Assembly (NCBI GenBank): GCA_000934385.1
Contig: KN880523.1
Span: 1 to 64,000, forward strand
DNA from: Cylindrobasidium torrendii FP15055 ss-10
Lineage: Eukaryota > Basidiomycota > Agaricomycetes > Agaricales > Physalacriaceae
Direction: 5' to 3'
Length of the DNA: 64,000 bases
In this document: in pieces, positions 12,235 to 23,815 of the stretch
Position numbering within the stretch: position 1 is the stretch's first letter
Layout of the letters: every line of letters starts with the position of its first letter
The notes under the pieces: model-generated
Databases searched by the model: none
What the model saw: the letters and a program-made list of their open reading frames with translations, nothing else
Told to the model about the DNA's origin: nothing
Translations under genes and position numbers: made by a program

Positions 12235-13652
12235 ATGGCGTCCCGCGCCATGCACTGTCTAACGTACCTGCTTCTAATTGTGCCGCCTCTGCTGCTTACT
12301 GTGTATTTGCTGGTCGCGTTTCCTACACCGCCAGATGCCCTTATCGTGCATCCGTCGTTATCCAGCCTTCCAAAACACTGCAAGTCGTGGGACATATATC
12401 CTGAGGACTTCTACCCCGGCGGAGACTATGTTGATTTTCCCCATGGAAGGGTGAGCCTGATATCTGGCGTTTCTGGGCGGGCATTCCGTGGAATAGCGCA
12501 AGCTTGAGAGGTGATCTCACCAAGCGCGCAGGTTCGCTATTGGACAATGGGACCACAAACAGGACAAAAGGTGCGTCAATCGCGTCGGGAACGGATGACA
12601 GTGATCGCTCATGCGCTTCCACGGAACAGATTGTGCTCATACACGGTCTCTCCGTTCCCGCACTTATATGGAAGGACATTGCGCCCACTCTGGCAGCCCG
12701 TGGACATCACGTCTTGTTATATGGTGCGTGTTTGCTTATAGGCGGTGTTGGCATAGATATTTACCTCAGTACAGACCTCTACGGACGTGGCTACTCGGAC
12801 GCACCGAGAACGACATACGACACGCGTTTGTACACTGTACAGCTAGCTCTGCTCATGCAACATGTCGGCTGGAACAAGGCCGCCGTAGTCGGGGTCTCAA
12901 TGGTGCGCCGAAAATTACACATACCGCTCTCTGATGTTGACCCGGTATTACAGGGGGGTGCTATTGCCAGCACATTCACTGCCACTTTCCCCCAGCTAGT
13001 TGAGAACAAAGTTGCGCTCATCTCTTCCACTGGAATAATTGAGGTATCGTACGATTCCAATGCGCAGCTATACAGTTCTCAACATAAGTACACTAGACTT
13101 CTGACCTGCCGCGCACGTTGAAGGTGATGTCTTCTCCCATTGTGCAGAAAGTGACGTCGAGCACGCCAATCCGCGTAAGGAATCCCTTTGCTCGATCCAT
13201 GCCAAGCTCGATGGTTAATTGCTCGTCCAGAAATTCGTCCAGCATCTTACCGAAGCATCGCCGGGTCCGTTCGTAGACCCTCTTCAAGAGGTAGTTCCCT
13301 TCAACTACCAACTTCTCAAGTGATCCTAATTGCTATCGTGCCCTAGATTGTGAGGATACAGGCAGCCTATCTGCCCGGCTTCAACGCCGCGATCGGGTCT
13401 TCCCTGCGCGATGGCCCTATCCGTGGACTAGCACCGTCTTTCCGGTCTGAGGCGTTTAGCGGCAGGGATGTCCTTATTATCCATGGCACCCAGGACACTA
13501 CCGTTCCCTTCAAATATGCATCGCAAATCGCAGCACTCTTACCTGTGGGCGCGCGCTCCGAGCTAATAACCGTCCCTAATGGCGGACACGACCTTACTAT
13601 CAGCCACCCCAATCTCGTCCTCGACGCCCTGGAGAAATTCCTTCTCTCGTGA
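12235..13652 (+). CDS. alpha/beta hydrolase, membrane-anchored
   Basis: Serine hydrolase of unknown substrate. Eight exons are inferred: 12235-12450, 12532-12570, 12630-12723, 12775-12902, 12954-13043, 13097-13174, 13231-13290 and 13347-13652, giving 336 residues. Residues 7-28 are a hydrophobic helix (YLLLIVPPLLLTVYLLVAF), so it is probably a membrane-anchored or secretory-pathway protein. Then come YPEDFYPGG, IVLIHGLSVP (oxyanion loop), DLYGRGYSDAP, the nucleophile elbow GVSMGG restored by splicing, VLIIHGTQDTTVP with the acidic residue and NGGHD with the catalytic His. Exon 7 (60 bases) was found because it restores KFVQHLTEASPG between two 56-base introns. A minus-strand frame at 13093-13311 is a shadow. 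Confidence 0.9.
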
Positions 13653-14236
13653 TGCCATCCGAGTCCAACGATACCATTCCTTTATTCCCTGATGACTTCA
13701 CACGCATTGCTACGTTTGTTGTACCAGATGCTTGTTCCTTCCTTTTCTCATGGGCCATACACATTACAATATGTTATCTATTACACCATCCGTTACATTA
13801 GACCACTGCACGCTATACGTTACCCTCACTTGTATCTAGCATTATAACTTAAATACTCACAGCAATTTGTATCCCACGTTTTCATGATACCCAACCATTT
13901 CCCCAGCTAGGGGCGAACCTAGGCATTGCTGTCTCGAATTTTGAATCTCGGTGGGTTGGACGCATCAGAGCTTTGAGCAATTGCTAGTACTTACGTTTAA
14001 CGCTGCTGCATCGGTCCACGAAGGGACGCGCCTGGTAAGCAGACAGTATTTGTATGCGAGCCTCAATTTGCTTTGACACACACCAAATTCACCCAGAAGT
14101 TTACACAAACGTGCGGTGTTGAATTTGGGAAAGGCAATCCATGGCCCAATGGAGTTTATTGCCAGGGTTGCCATTGATCGTGAATGCAATGAATACGCGT
14201 GACGCTTGTGACGACTCTTTGGTTGACACGACGGTC
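13653..14236. other. intergenic, no gene seen
   Basis: AT-rich 3' flank of the hydrolase and 5' flank of the Mob gene. The frame of the latter is open back to ATG 14141, so its leader may be shorter than drawn. Confidence 0.4.
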
Positions 14237-16009
14237 ATGGCGGTTATCATCCAACGGCCACTCCGAGGCTCGCGGATATCGTCTTTCTATCCTGTAAAGA
14301 CTCTACCTCCGCTTGCTTCTCTCGATAGCGCGTTCCAACTGCAAGAGTTCATCTCGCTACTCATTCGTTCTGACGTGCACGACGTGGAGAGGATAGTTTC
14401 TGTCCCCGGAAAAGCCTCTGAAGACAAGGAAACCGCGGAAAAGGAGAAATCTCCGGAGAAAGAGGTTGTCGTTGACGAGGCGTGCTGGATTTATGAGCAA
14501 CTACGGTGCGTGTGCTAGTTTTCTATGTACGCTATGATATCTCATTAAGCATAGACGCCTCGCGCAAGATCTCAGTCATCCCCTTATTACTACACTGCAG
14601 CAGGAATGCAATCGTTCTACATGCCCCGAGATGAAGGCCGGCGAATGGCTATATCTATGTGTAGCCCACGGCTCGGAGGGCGCCATGGAGGTATTTGCAT
14701 CCGCCAAACGCGCTTGGCTGCTCCTTATGCCTGCCTCCAGCAATGTTGTGCCATTGATTACATCCTGCATACGCTTGACAGCGCGACCGCGCTCCTCAAT
14801 TCTCCCCGAATCTTCCCTTCACGGTATGCGATGCGCTCCAAGATGAATTGGCGTTTGTGGGCTGACAATTCCCTACAGACTTCACATAGATAAAATGTCC
14901 CACCGCCATTTCTCTTCTCTGGCTCGTCGTCTCGGGCGTATCTTTGCGCATGCATACTTCCACCACCGCGAAGCCTTTGAGCAGGCGGAAGCTGAATCTT
15001 CACTCTACGCAAGATTTTTAGCCCTCACCACCAAGTTCGAGCTCGTTCCTGCCGAATTCCAGGTCATTCCATCCCGCCACGACGACTCCGACGTGCAGCC
15101 ACCGCGTCTGATGGCCGCTGGCGTCGACCCTCACGACATGCCTACGGAAGAACGCGTCGAAGACTGGCAACAACAGCACGAAAACAACAGGAATCCTCCG
15201 GGTCTGCGGAGCGACCCCCCACGCAAGATTGGACGCAACCGCACAGACACTATGGTCTATAGCGAGGCCCAGTCTGTTGTGGAGGAGCTGGCTAAGGCTG
15301 AGCGATCCCCGCCCCAAGTTGAACAACCGGGTGCGGAAGATTCACCTATCGAGAAACCGTTGGCCGACACTCAGCCAGAAGAGTCGGAAGTGGCGGCGGC
15401 AGCTACGGATGCGCCAGTCGTTCCTACGCATGACCTAGATGTTACTGCGTCCTCTTCCACCGCGGCTCAACCAGATGTGGAACATTTTGAAGTCTTCGAG
15501 GCTGAACCCACAACATTAGAAGTACCAGAGTCGGCGATCGTGGACGAGGAGACTGAGCCTGAGTCGGAACAGGCTGAGCTTGCCGAAGCGGTAGAAGATC
15601 TCGCTGGACCTCCACAAGAAGTAGAAGACACTTCTGCAGTAGAAGTCGTTCCGATAGAACCATCTGAGTCGAAGGAAACTCTGAGCGGCGCAGCGCCTGA
15701 CATTGACGCTGTGGATGTTGGGTCACCATTGGCAGCAGAAGTACCCAAGGAGGATGAAGGCAGCGAGCCCCATGAGAAGGTTTTTGAGACCGGTATGTTG
15801 CAGAGTTCCGAGCACTAGCTGATACTGACGCCCAGCCAGTCTCTTTAGAAAATGTGGTGTCACCCATACTGCAGCCATCGGGTGATAAGCAGGATGTAGA
15901 GACGAAGAACGTCGAAGATGGCCCTGCCGTAGCCCAAGAGAAGCCAAAGGAGGAGGAAGGTGCAGACAAGAAGGATGACGAAGGGCCTTCTCCAGAGCCT
16001 GTAGCATAG
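14237..16009 (+). CDS. Mob1/phocein-family protein with long acidic tail
   Basis: Mob proteins bind and activate NDR/LATS or STRIPAK-linked kinases. Exons 14237-14505, 14555-14690, 14741-14823, 14879-15792 and 15840-16009 give 523 residues; in-frame ATGs at 14189 and 14141 are alternatives. The Mob domain spans roughly residues 10-240: SRISSFYPVKTLPPL, LSHPLITTLQQEC, the zinc pair ECNRSTC, GEWLYLCVAHG, QCCAIDYILHTLD, and the His pair in FAHAYFHHREAF. After FELVPAEFQVIP the protein continues for about 270 residues of Glu/Pro/Ala/Ser-rich, presumably disordered sequence ending in KDDEGPSPEPVA. Ordinary Mob proteins stop soon after the domain, so the tail more than doubles the length. The sequence resembles the phocein/MOB4 branch more than Mob1, but I am not certain. 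Confidence 0.9.
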
Positions 16010-16566
16010 GTGGCACGTCAACGCCTCCTCTCATGACATGTGTTGTAGACCTGTAATATACGTCGCTGATTGTTGGATACTCGTTCCAGGCGGTCCAGTT
16101 TCGTTCAAATGAAGCAAGTACTTGTGTTCACAGCCTGGCGCATCGTGATGTGACCTACCGTCATTGCTTGAAGGCTGATCATTTGAGTGTGTCTTTTTAG
16201 TTGGATATACCTGAGGCTATGAAGCGCGATGTGACACAGTTTCAAACACACAAAGAGTCGCACAAGGACACGGTGCATTATGCGTACAGGCTTGACACTG
16301 GTTGGATGTTGATCGACTATCCAGTTTCCGTATGTCAGTATGCACGCATCGCGTTAGATACGCTGTCGTCAAAACAGGAGCAAACTCGCTTGAAGCTGGC
16401 CAACTTTGCCCAGTATGTATGCCCCTCGGTGTTTGCCGCTGACCCTTCGATCGCGACGCGCGCGTGCAATCCACTCACCGTTCGACTCTCACTGTGATTC
16501 CCACCAGTCCTAGTGCTAGCACTGCGTGCGGGGCGCCTCAGTCCTCGCGCTCTTGAGTGTCGATCA
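16010..16566. other. intergenic, promoter of the RdRP gene
   Basis: No supported coding frame. Short antiparallel ORFs around 16200-16580 overlap each other and show no motif. Confidence 0.4.
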
Positions 16567-19500
16567 ATGGTAATGTTCAAATAAGATTATTCGCTTGAGC
16601 GGTACTTACTCGACCGTAGGACCAGTCGGCAAACCGTAGTGGTGGTGCTTTGACACGCCCTAGGAATAGTGGGTGCAATCAAGCCATTCGTTTCTTGGAG
16701 CTAACAATCAAAAAGCAACATCTTCATCGGCTAGGACGACAACTCCAAAACGCACACGGCATACTCAACGAGACGCGACATCGGCAATCTCGTCTGCATC
16801 TCTCGCGACACCATCACAATCCACGCAACGATCCTCTGTCAGGAGAACGCCGAAGAATGCCAGTATCGCCTTTTACTATTCCAAACCGGCTGGCGAAGCT
16901 ACCGACAGCTCGAGCTCAGCTACTATAGGTAGAATATCCATTGCTGCCAAGAATGACATGGTATTAACATTCCTTTGAGACGTGACCTCCGATGAGGATG
17001 ACTCTTACGGCTCCTCTGTGAGCCAGCGACCTGCTTCAATACGACGCAGTCAGCCATCGCCCTCCTCACGGGGTCAGAAACGTGAGCCCAACATTCACCC
17101 AAAGTCGCCACCATCCAAGCGCAGGTTACCCAACATGAGTGCCACTTTCACGAATACAACGACCCCTCCCTCCACTCAAAGCACTGTTGCCCCCGCCAAT
17201 GATGCTGAGATGATTGATTTGACGAGAGATTCCTCTGAAGAACCACTCCCAGCCCCACCTCGACCTCGACCAGCACGCCAGCGACCGCTGCCGCCGCCGC
17301 CGCCACTGCAAGCCACTCGATCCGAATCTTTTGAAATGGTTCATGCACCATCCACATCCACAGGCAATATGCAAAAGAAGCCAGTGGTTTCGTCGCAATC
17401 ATCCTCCAGCTTCCTCCAAGACATGTTCAAGAATGGGGTCGACCTACCAGTCTCCATCATTGCTCACGACAAAGCCGTGCAAAAGTCCATGGACGAGAAA
17501 CTCATAGCGTGGTCTGTACAATACACTCTCGCTCAGGGTGTGTCGTGTGGCCGCTGGACCTGGAATGATGTTCTCTCGAAGCTTGACGACCTCGAGGGGG
17601 ATGAAGACAAGATTCTGCCAAAGACCGAAAGCATAGTTTACGGCCGTCCCTGCTACCTAGACGAAGCAAGTGCATATCAAATTGGGTATGCACACTTTGC
17701 ACTCGGAACCTGTTTGCAGCTTATATTGACTAGGAAGCAAGCTCGTCTCGAGCAGCTAGCTATCATGGAGAATCAAGGTGCTGGCATGGTTATGGGCAAC
17801 TTCCATGGAGAGCCTGGATGGTTTGGAGGCCGGATCCAGCAACTTGCCCATCTCAAGCAGCTTCCGGATGACACGTACAAGGTCGTTCTCCAGCCACTCG
17901 AGATGGTACGAGGAAATTCAACCCGCTTTGCGCGCTATCTTGGGTCACGGCGCATTCTTAAACTCTCAGTCACCGACAAGCTCCTGCGCCAGGAGGGTGT
18001 CCAAAACTACATCCGTCAGATTTTCGTCGTATGTGGGCGCATGTTCGTGCCCTGGGTGTCCAAGGAAGGGTCGTTATATCTTGTGGAGACAGACCAAAAC
18101 CATGAGCGAGATTCCTGCAAGTCGTTGGGCGATCATTTTCGCAAATCCTATGCCTCCATCTTTGAATGGCATAATTCTCCCACGCTGAATCAATCACAAG
18201 TGAGGGTTGAATTTTACCTATTTCTACCTTCTAACTCTCTCGTAGCCTTGGGCCAAGTTCGTCACTAGAAATGTTCTTGGTTTGTCGACGTCAGTGCCCG
18301 GTATTGAATTTGACGCCGATGATATCGAGTATATCTCCGATGAAGGTATTATCATTCCTGTTGCTTATAGGCACGCATCTGACTTTTTTCAGTCGCTGAA
18401 GATTGGGACATCAGCAAGGGGGACGCACCGGCCGAGAAATTGCTCACTGACGGCTGCGGGTACATGAACCAGGCAGCATTCACCCAGCTGACGTTCAACC
18501 TCGAACTTCACGCACAGCCGACAGCCGTACAAGGACGCATCGCGGGAAATAAAGGCCTTTGGGTCATGCACCCCAACGACAATAAAGGTCTCAAACCCAA
18601 GATCTGGATTCGCAAGTCTCAGCATAAAATCAACCACGTCAAACCGTATGAAAGGTCCTACCGGGTTTTCGATGTTGTAAGCTGCGGTAACCCACCGAGC
18701 ACCGTCAGTTTGTCTTCGCAAAGCATCATCATCCTCTCGCACAACGGTATTTCTTCCGAAGTTCTCAAAAGCTTGATGAAAGATGGAATTGAGCGAGAGG
18801 TCAGGCCGCTTATGGCGGACGGTGAGACCTCACCGCTCGCACCCCTCAAGGTTTGGGACGCAGCTGCACGGGCAGGTTCAATAACAGGCCAGCGTGTAGC
18901 TCGATATGCGGCTGGGATGGGAAGAGTGCTGGGTGTCGCAAGGCGCAGATTCAAGGAGAATAACGAATACGATGAAACCTTCAATGCGGGAGACGAGGAA
19001 CCACAGGTATACACAGGAAGGAGTGCCTCCAGCGGCAGTAAGCTCCATTACTTGTTCAGATTACGGGTTGACTTAGTCTTTGCCAGTACCTCACAATTTG
19101 TCCGAGGTGACTGTTGAGATCATCCAGTCCGGATACACGCCAGCAAAATCAGCCTTCCTCCACCAAAAGATCTATAACCTGATTAAAATGGTGCTCACGT
19201 CCTCGACTTCCGAGTACCGCATACCTCTCCCAGAGGGCACGTCGCGCGAGGCGTTTGTGATACCTGGTACGCATGCTTGGTTGTTTACGCCCTGTGGACC
19301 AACAAATATTCCAGATCCACACCACGTCTTGAAAGCTGGCGAAGTTTTCTTCTACTCGTCGGAGCCGCTCATGGACCCGAAGACTCGAATGATTCGAAAT
19401 ATCCCTGTTGGCGAGGCAGTCGTAAGTTTGACTTTCCCACGCGTCCGTTGTTTCTCACGTACATTTAGATTGGTCGATACCCTATACGACTGCCAAACGA

Positions 19501-20911
19501 CATCCAAAAGGTAAGTCGCCCGCATTTGACATTCACGAGCTTCAAGTAACGATTCTGTAGGTGACAGTTGTGGACAAGCATGAACTGTACCACTACAAGG
19601 ACGTGATTGTCATTCCCGTTGAAGGGTCGACCAGCTTCATGCAGCTACTCAGTGGCGGAGGTAAGCTTCTTGTATTACATTGAAGTCAGGCAGGTAGCTC
19701 ACTTTCTCCGCCTAGATTTCGATGGAGGTGTGTATAACTCATGAACTTCCCGATTCCGGTTTGACACAGGCTTAGATACTGCCTTCCTCATTTGGCTAGA
19801 AGAGGTTGTTGACGGCTTTATCAACAAGCCTTTGAGTCCGCCACCAGATAAATTTTTGGAGGACCATTTCACTCGAGGAAAAGAGAATGTTGGATCTTTT
19901 TGTCAACGTTTACTGGATGCGGTGGATGTGCGTGCAGCCCAGAAGGAGTTCTTCAACACACTTATGACGGGGTTGACCAATGGTAACGTTGGGAGATATT
20001 CGGTTATGCACGAAAATGCGTTGTACCAGCATGGTGCGGACCATCCCAAGGCGATACGCCTGGCCTATCAGTGAGTGTCAACTCTTGTTCACTAACTACT
20101 CATGACCTTTCTGCATTCTAGGTTCAATACGTTGCTTGACTCTTCTAAGACGGGATATGTCCTCCGGTCCGGCATACTCGAACAAGACAGCAGGGAGTTT
20201 GTCCGACGTCCTCTTTGCTTTGACCCGAAGGGTATCCCACCCAAGGACAACAGCCGGTTCGTCCTTGATGTTATTAAGGCTCACGTACAACACCTCGCGG
20301 ACAGTCTGCTCAATGAGTACAAAAAATGTGAACCGAAGTTGACCACGGCGGACGACCCTATGTTCCAGGAGTGGGCGGCATTAACGGACTCGCTCCGTGT
20401 ATCTCATTCGACTCTCCCCGAGGACAAGATTGTGGCAAAGAAGAGCAATGTGTTCCTCCTGCAGGTCAAAAAACACGTCCACGCATCCTGGACCGAGTGG
20501 CGCAGCGCAACGTCCAGAGACAAAGCCGCCAAGGGGTCCGAAAACGTTCAGAAGGATAGGAAGAAACGCAAATCGCCCGAGAATGCACGCGATATTACGG
20601 ACAAGGCGTCCAGGATGTACGCTGCATCTCTTCCGGACCCAGAAGACCCCAATGAGCAGCACCAGTATATGCATCTCATGCTACTCAACAGGATCAAGGC
20701 TTATGTCGCCTACTGCGAGGACATGAGATATCCCGATGAGCTGAAGCCCAGGACGTCTCCCAATGACTCGTTCGCTTTCTGTGTTGCTTTCACCCAGCTG
20801 TGCGCCATGCAGGCGGAGAGGTCTCGCACGGGGTATGCCTCAAGCATCCGTGCATTGGATGAGATGAGAGGGATAGGCGGGGCAGGCAGGAAGGTGTTGG
20901 ATTCGCTGTGA
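16567..20911 (+). CDS. RNA-dependent RNA polymerase (QDE-1 family)
   Basis: Cellular RdRP that makes double-stranded RNA for quelling/RNA silencing. Thirteen exons are inferred: 16567-16569, 16620-16668, 16716-16928, 16980-18199, 18246-18345, 18393-19037, 19087-19266, 19315-19421, 19469-19510, 19561-19660, 19716-19727, 19776-20070 and 20122-20911. The total is a whole number of codons, 1,251 residues. The N-terminus is Ser/Thr/Pro-rich and includes an acidic MIDLTRDSSEE patch. Residues after about 150 form the conserved region (GVDLPVSIIAHDKAVQ, YLGSRRILKL). Catalytic GGDFDGDTAFLIW appears only when the 12-base exon 19716-19727 is included, and all three aspartates are then present. KGLWVMHPND and QSIIILSHNG are further family blocks. 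The first exon is just the ATG, which is a guess at the best join. The enzyme looks intact. Confidence 0.92.
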
Positions 20912-21039
20912 GCAAGGGCATTCATAGATTTTTTCGGATTTAAGTTATTTCTTCTTGGATGTGATATACCATTGTACCATAATATGTATATACTTGTAGA
21001 ACTTTTCAGGAATCAGCATGCACCCGGTGTGTTTACATA

Positions 21040-23290
21040 CTATGCGTTTGTTGGGATGTAGAGGCCGTCCCAGCATTTGAAACCAACCTCATTGCTAATC
21101 TACAAGATGCATGAGTCCCTAAGTTTTGGACGAGCGTCTGGAAAAAGAGCATACCGTGGCAGGATCACACATAACATCGACGGTGGACCCTGTTTCTGTG
21201 GTGGCAGAGAGGTTTTTGGTGTGAATGTCGGTGACTGGATTGATGTTAGGAATACTGCGGAAGATGATAACTCGAAATGAGACCTACCGGTGTCGGGATA
21301 CAGGTCAAAGATAACAACCTCTTTGCCCGTGGCATTCGCAACGTAGTACCAGCAAGGGTCGCTCACGCAAGTTCCCTCGACGTAGGGTGTACTGGCAAGA
21401 GTTCATTATTAGCTCATGTCTCGTCCTGGCATTTGAACGCGAACTCACTCGAGAATTGTCCCGGAGAAGTTCTCAAAGTACATGCCATCGATGTGGGTGT
21501 TATTGAGGGTGGTCGAATTCGGTTTGGGTCCAAGCTAAAGAGAACGGGTCAGGCCGAAGTTACGAGAATGGGTAAAGCGTGCCGTGCATTTTGGTCCCAG
21601 TAGCTGATGGCGCGCGAAAGTCAGTTTCACTTTGTAGTAGGCTGGAGTCGTCTTGGAACATACTTTTGGGTAACATAAATCTGTACAAACATTAAACGAC
21701 GAAGGCTTCAAGAAAGACTAAGTACTTACAGGGAACGGAACGTCAATGAACTCGATGTTGCGCCAGGTAATGCTAGTCCAGCAGTCAGTATCCAAGTGCA
21801 CTGTGATCGCGATTGGCGAGTGGCACTCACTTCCTAGCGAGCCCATTGCCGCCTGTCCAACTCTTGAAGCGCGCGCCATAGAGCTCGTTTTTCTAATTCG
21901 CTATTCTCAGGAACCACGAATTCTCAGTATGCAGGTTTCTCACCATGACCGTGTTCTCGATTCTGGAAACATCATGATGTTAGTCTCGTCCAGTCGAGCA
22001 GACGCACACCATAGGACTCACAAGATGTTCTGGACGTCAGCGACTGATCCGCCCTTTCCAAGAGATCCAATGGACAAGCCGTGTCCGCCTTCGCAGTACG
22101 AGTTACTGTGCAGTTTGGTTCAATTGGACAGGAGCGAACAACAGGGAAACGATGCCTACCGCCAGTGAATATCCTTGGCTCCATTGCCGACGGTGATGCA
22201 GTCGTCTCCGTTCACAATGTGGTTGTTTTCGAAGAGCATGTTGCTTCCTCCAGCCGAAAAGCCTTGAGGGAATGTAGTTAAGTTACGATCCGTGTGGAGT
22301 TCAATTCGGGCTCACCGTCGCTGTTGTCGAGGATACAGAGAATCAGTTAAGGGGAAAGTACACAGCAAAAGACCATACGTGTTGAAAGGAAATCCCTATA
22401 GCGAACCGTGAGCGTTTTGTATACTCGTAATTTACGAGTTGCTTACACCTCCAGCGTCCGACTTGATCAAGATCGTGTTGTCAAAGACGTGCAGGTTGGA
22501 AGATCCGCTGGTGGCAAAATTCCAGGCAATACTCTATGATCTATTTCGTCAAAAAACGCTGCGGAGGTTGGTACAAGCTCGTACCTTCCAGAGCTTCATG
22601 TCGCGAATGACTCCGCCACTTATACCACGGAAACTCCAACCATGAGGACGGTTTGTTTGCTCCATTGTGTCCCACCACTACCCAAGTGTGTTGTCAGCCA
22701 GCGTCCATTACATATGTAGCTGTTCCCACCTGTTGTCCGTGGCCATCAACCCATCCCCAGTCTGGGTCGGTGCTTCCGCGAAGAGTGACGTTCGTTCCTC
22801 CGGAGAAGTAGAACCTTTACAACGTTGAGTCGAGTAACTCGCTGCCCAAGGCCATGGACCGTACCAATGACCTCTGAAGCTCTGCCAGGAGATGCGGAAT
22901 AAGTCATCACTTTCCTGCTGTGCTTGAGACCACTTACCGATGAAGCAACAATGGCTTGAAACAAACACAAAGTTGGTCGACAGTAATCTCTGTACTTAGT
23001 AGAATTGCGAACTCACCTTGAACCGTGGGTATATCATCAGGGTAGCTCAAATTCCCTTCGACGCGAATTTCCACGTTGGTAAACGTCGGAAATACAATGG
23101 GCGTAAAAATATTGTAATGCACTCCCTTCTCAAAGAGAATAGTCGCATTGGCACTATAATTCCCCGACGCTAGCGCAGCCTGAAGAGCGGGCGTATCATC
23201 CACGTCCTCAGTGTGCGGCACGGTCAGTGTATTCCACGCAAGAGCAAGCGGGAGGAAAGCCAGTACAGCTGCAACCGAGATTTTGGCCAT
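21040..23290 (-). CDS. secreted GH28 pectinase, likely exo-polygalacturonase
   Basis: Hydrolyses galacturonan or related pectin backbones outside the cell. A signal peptide is clear (MAKISVAAVLAFLPLALA, then WNTL). Read across more than ten short exons the protein shows FRGHW, YFSGGTNVTLRGSTDPDWGW, DGHGQQWWDTM and all GH28 catalytic blocks: FNTDG, NGDDCITVGNGAKD, EGGHGLSIGSLG and ARFKSW (the R-x-K pair). The Asp of NTD sits on a 5-base exon, 22316-22320. The C-terminus reads VEGTCVSDPCWYYVANATG, DVMCDPAT and GFKCWDGLYIP, with paired cysteines. The NTD and GDD motifs keep their aspartates, so it should be active. Endo or exo mode, or rhamnogalacturonan specificity, cannot be settled from these motifs. 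Confidence 0.9.
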
Positions 23291-23815
23291 GGTGGAGAGT
23301 CGGGCAGCTTGGGGGCTCGTAGCGATATACCAAGTATCTTATATACATACGGAAGCATACAGGAACACAGAAGTGCGGGTCGTAACGTGGGCGAGCCGTC
23401 TCACAAAACCACCGTAGAAGATCCGACGCGACCCCATGGCCTCCTTGCCCTTAGTATGCACCGTCAGTGTGCTTGAGGTTGTGTTCCGCTCGCTCTGATT
23501 CAATCGTACAGTTGAAGACGCATGCTAGCCGAGGTGAGCCGCCCAGGAAGTCTGTGTTCAAGAGAATCTGCACCTTAGCGACTATGTGCTAGCGGATGGT
23601 AAGTGCATATGTACACACATGAAATGCACGAGCACAACAACGCGTCGGTCACGTATCGGGAATTTAATTCGGATGGACGATGTTGAATAGCGGTACGTCG
23701 GTGCGCGCGGTCCGGAGAACAAAGGGACACCTGAGGCTCACACATTCATGTCAACGATGTTCATTATGTATACTGCAGCATTCGTCAGGTATCAAGCCAA
23801 CAGCGATGCTATTAC
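23291..23815. other. intergenic, upstream of GH28 gene
   Basis: Contains the GH28 core promoter at its left edge and the 3' flank of the reductase gene at the right. No coding frame was supported. Confidence 0.4.
23338..23345 (-). promoter_or_regulatory. TATA box of the GH28 gene
   Basis: TATATAAG on the minus strand, 47 bases before the ATG at 23290. A strong TATA fits an inducible secreted enzyme. Confidence 0.5.

Noticed and set aside
13093..13311. 72-codon minus-strand frame (MVVEGNYLLKRVYERTRRCF)
   Set aside because: It looked protein-like, but the plus strand here contains exons 6 and 7 of the hydrolase that restore the family sequence exactly between standard introns.
19728..19775. 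Alternative acceptor in the RdRP gene (ACACAG before GCTTAG)
   Set aside because: It would give DFDGGLDTAF and destroy the third catalytic Asp, while the next AG six bases on restores DFDGDTAF.
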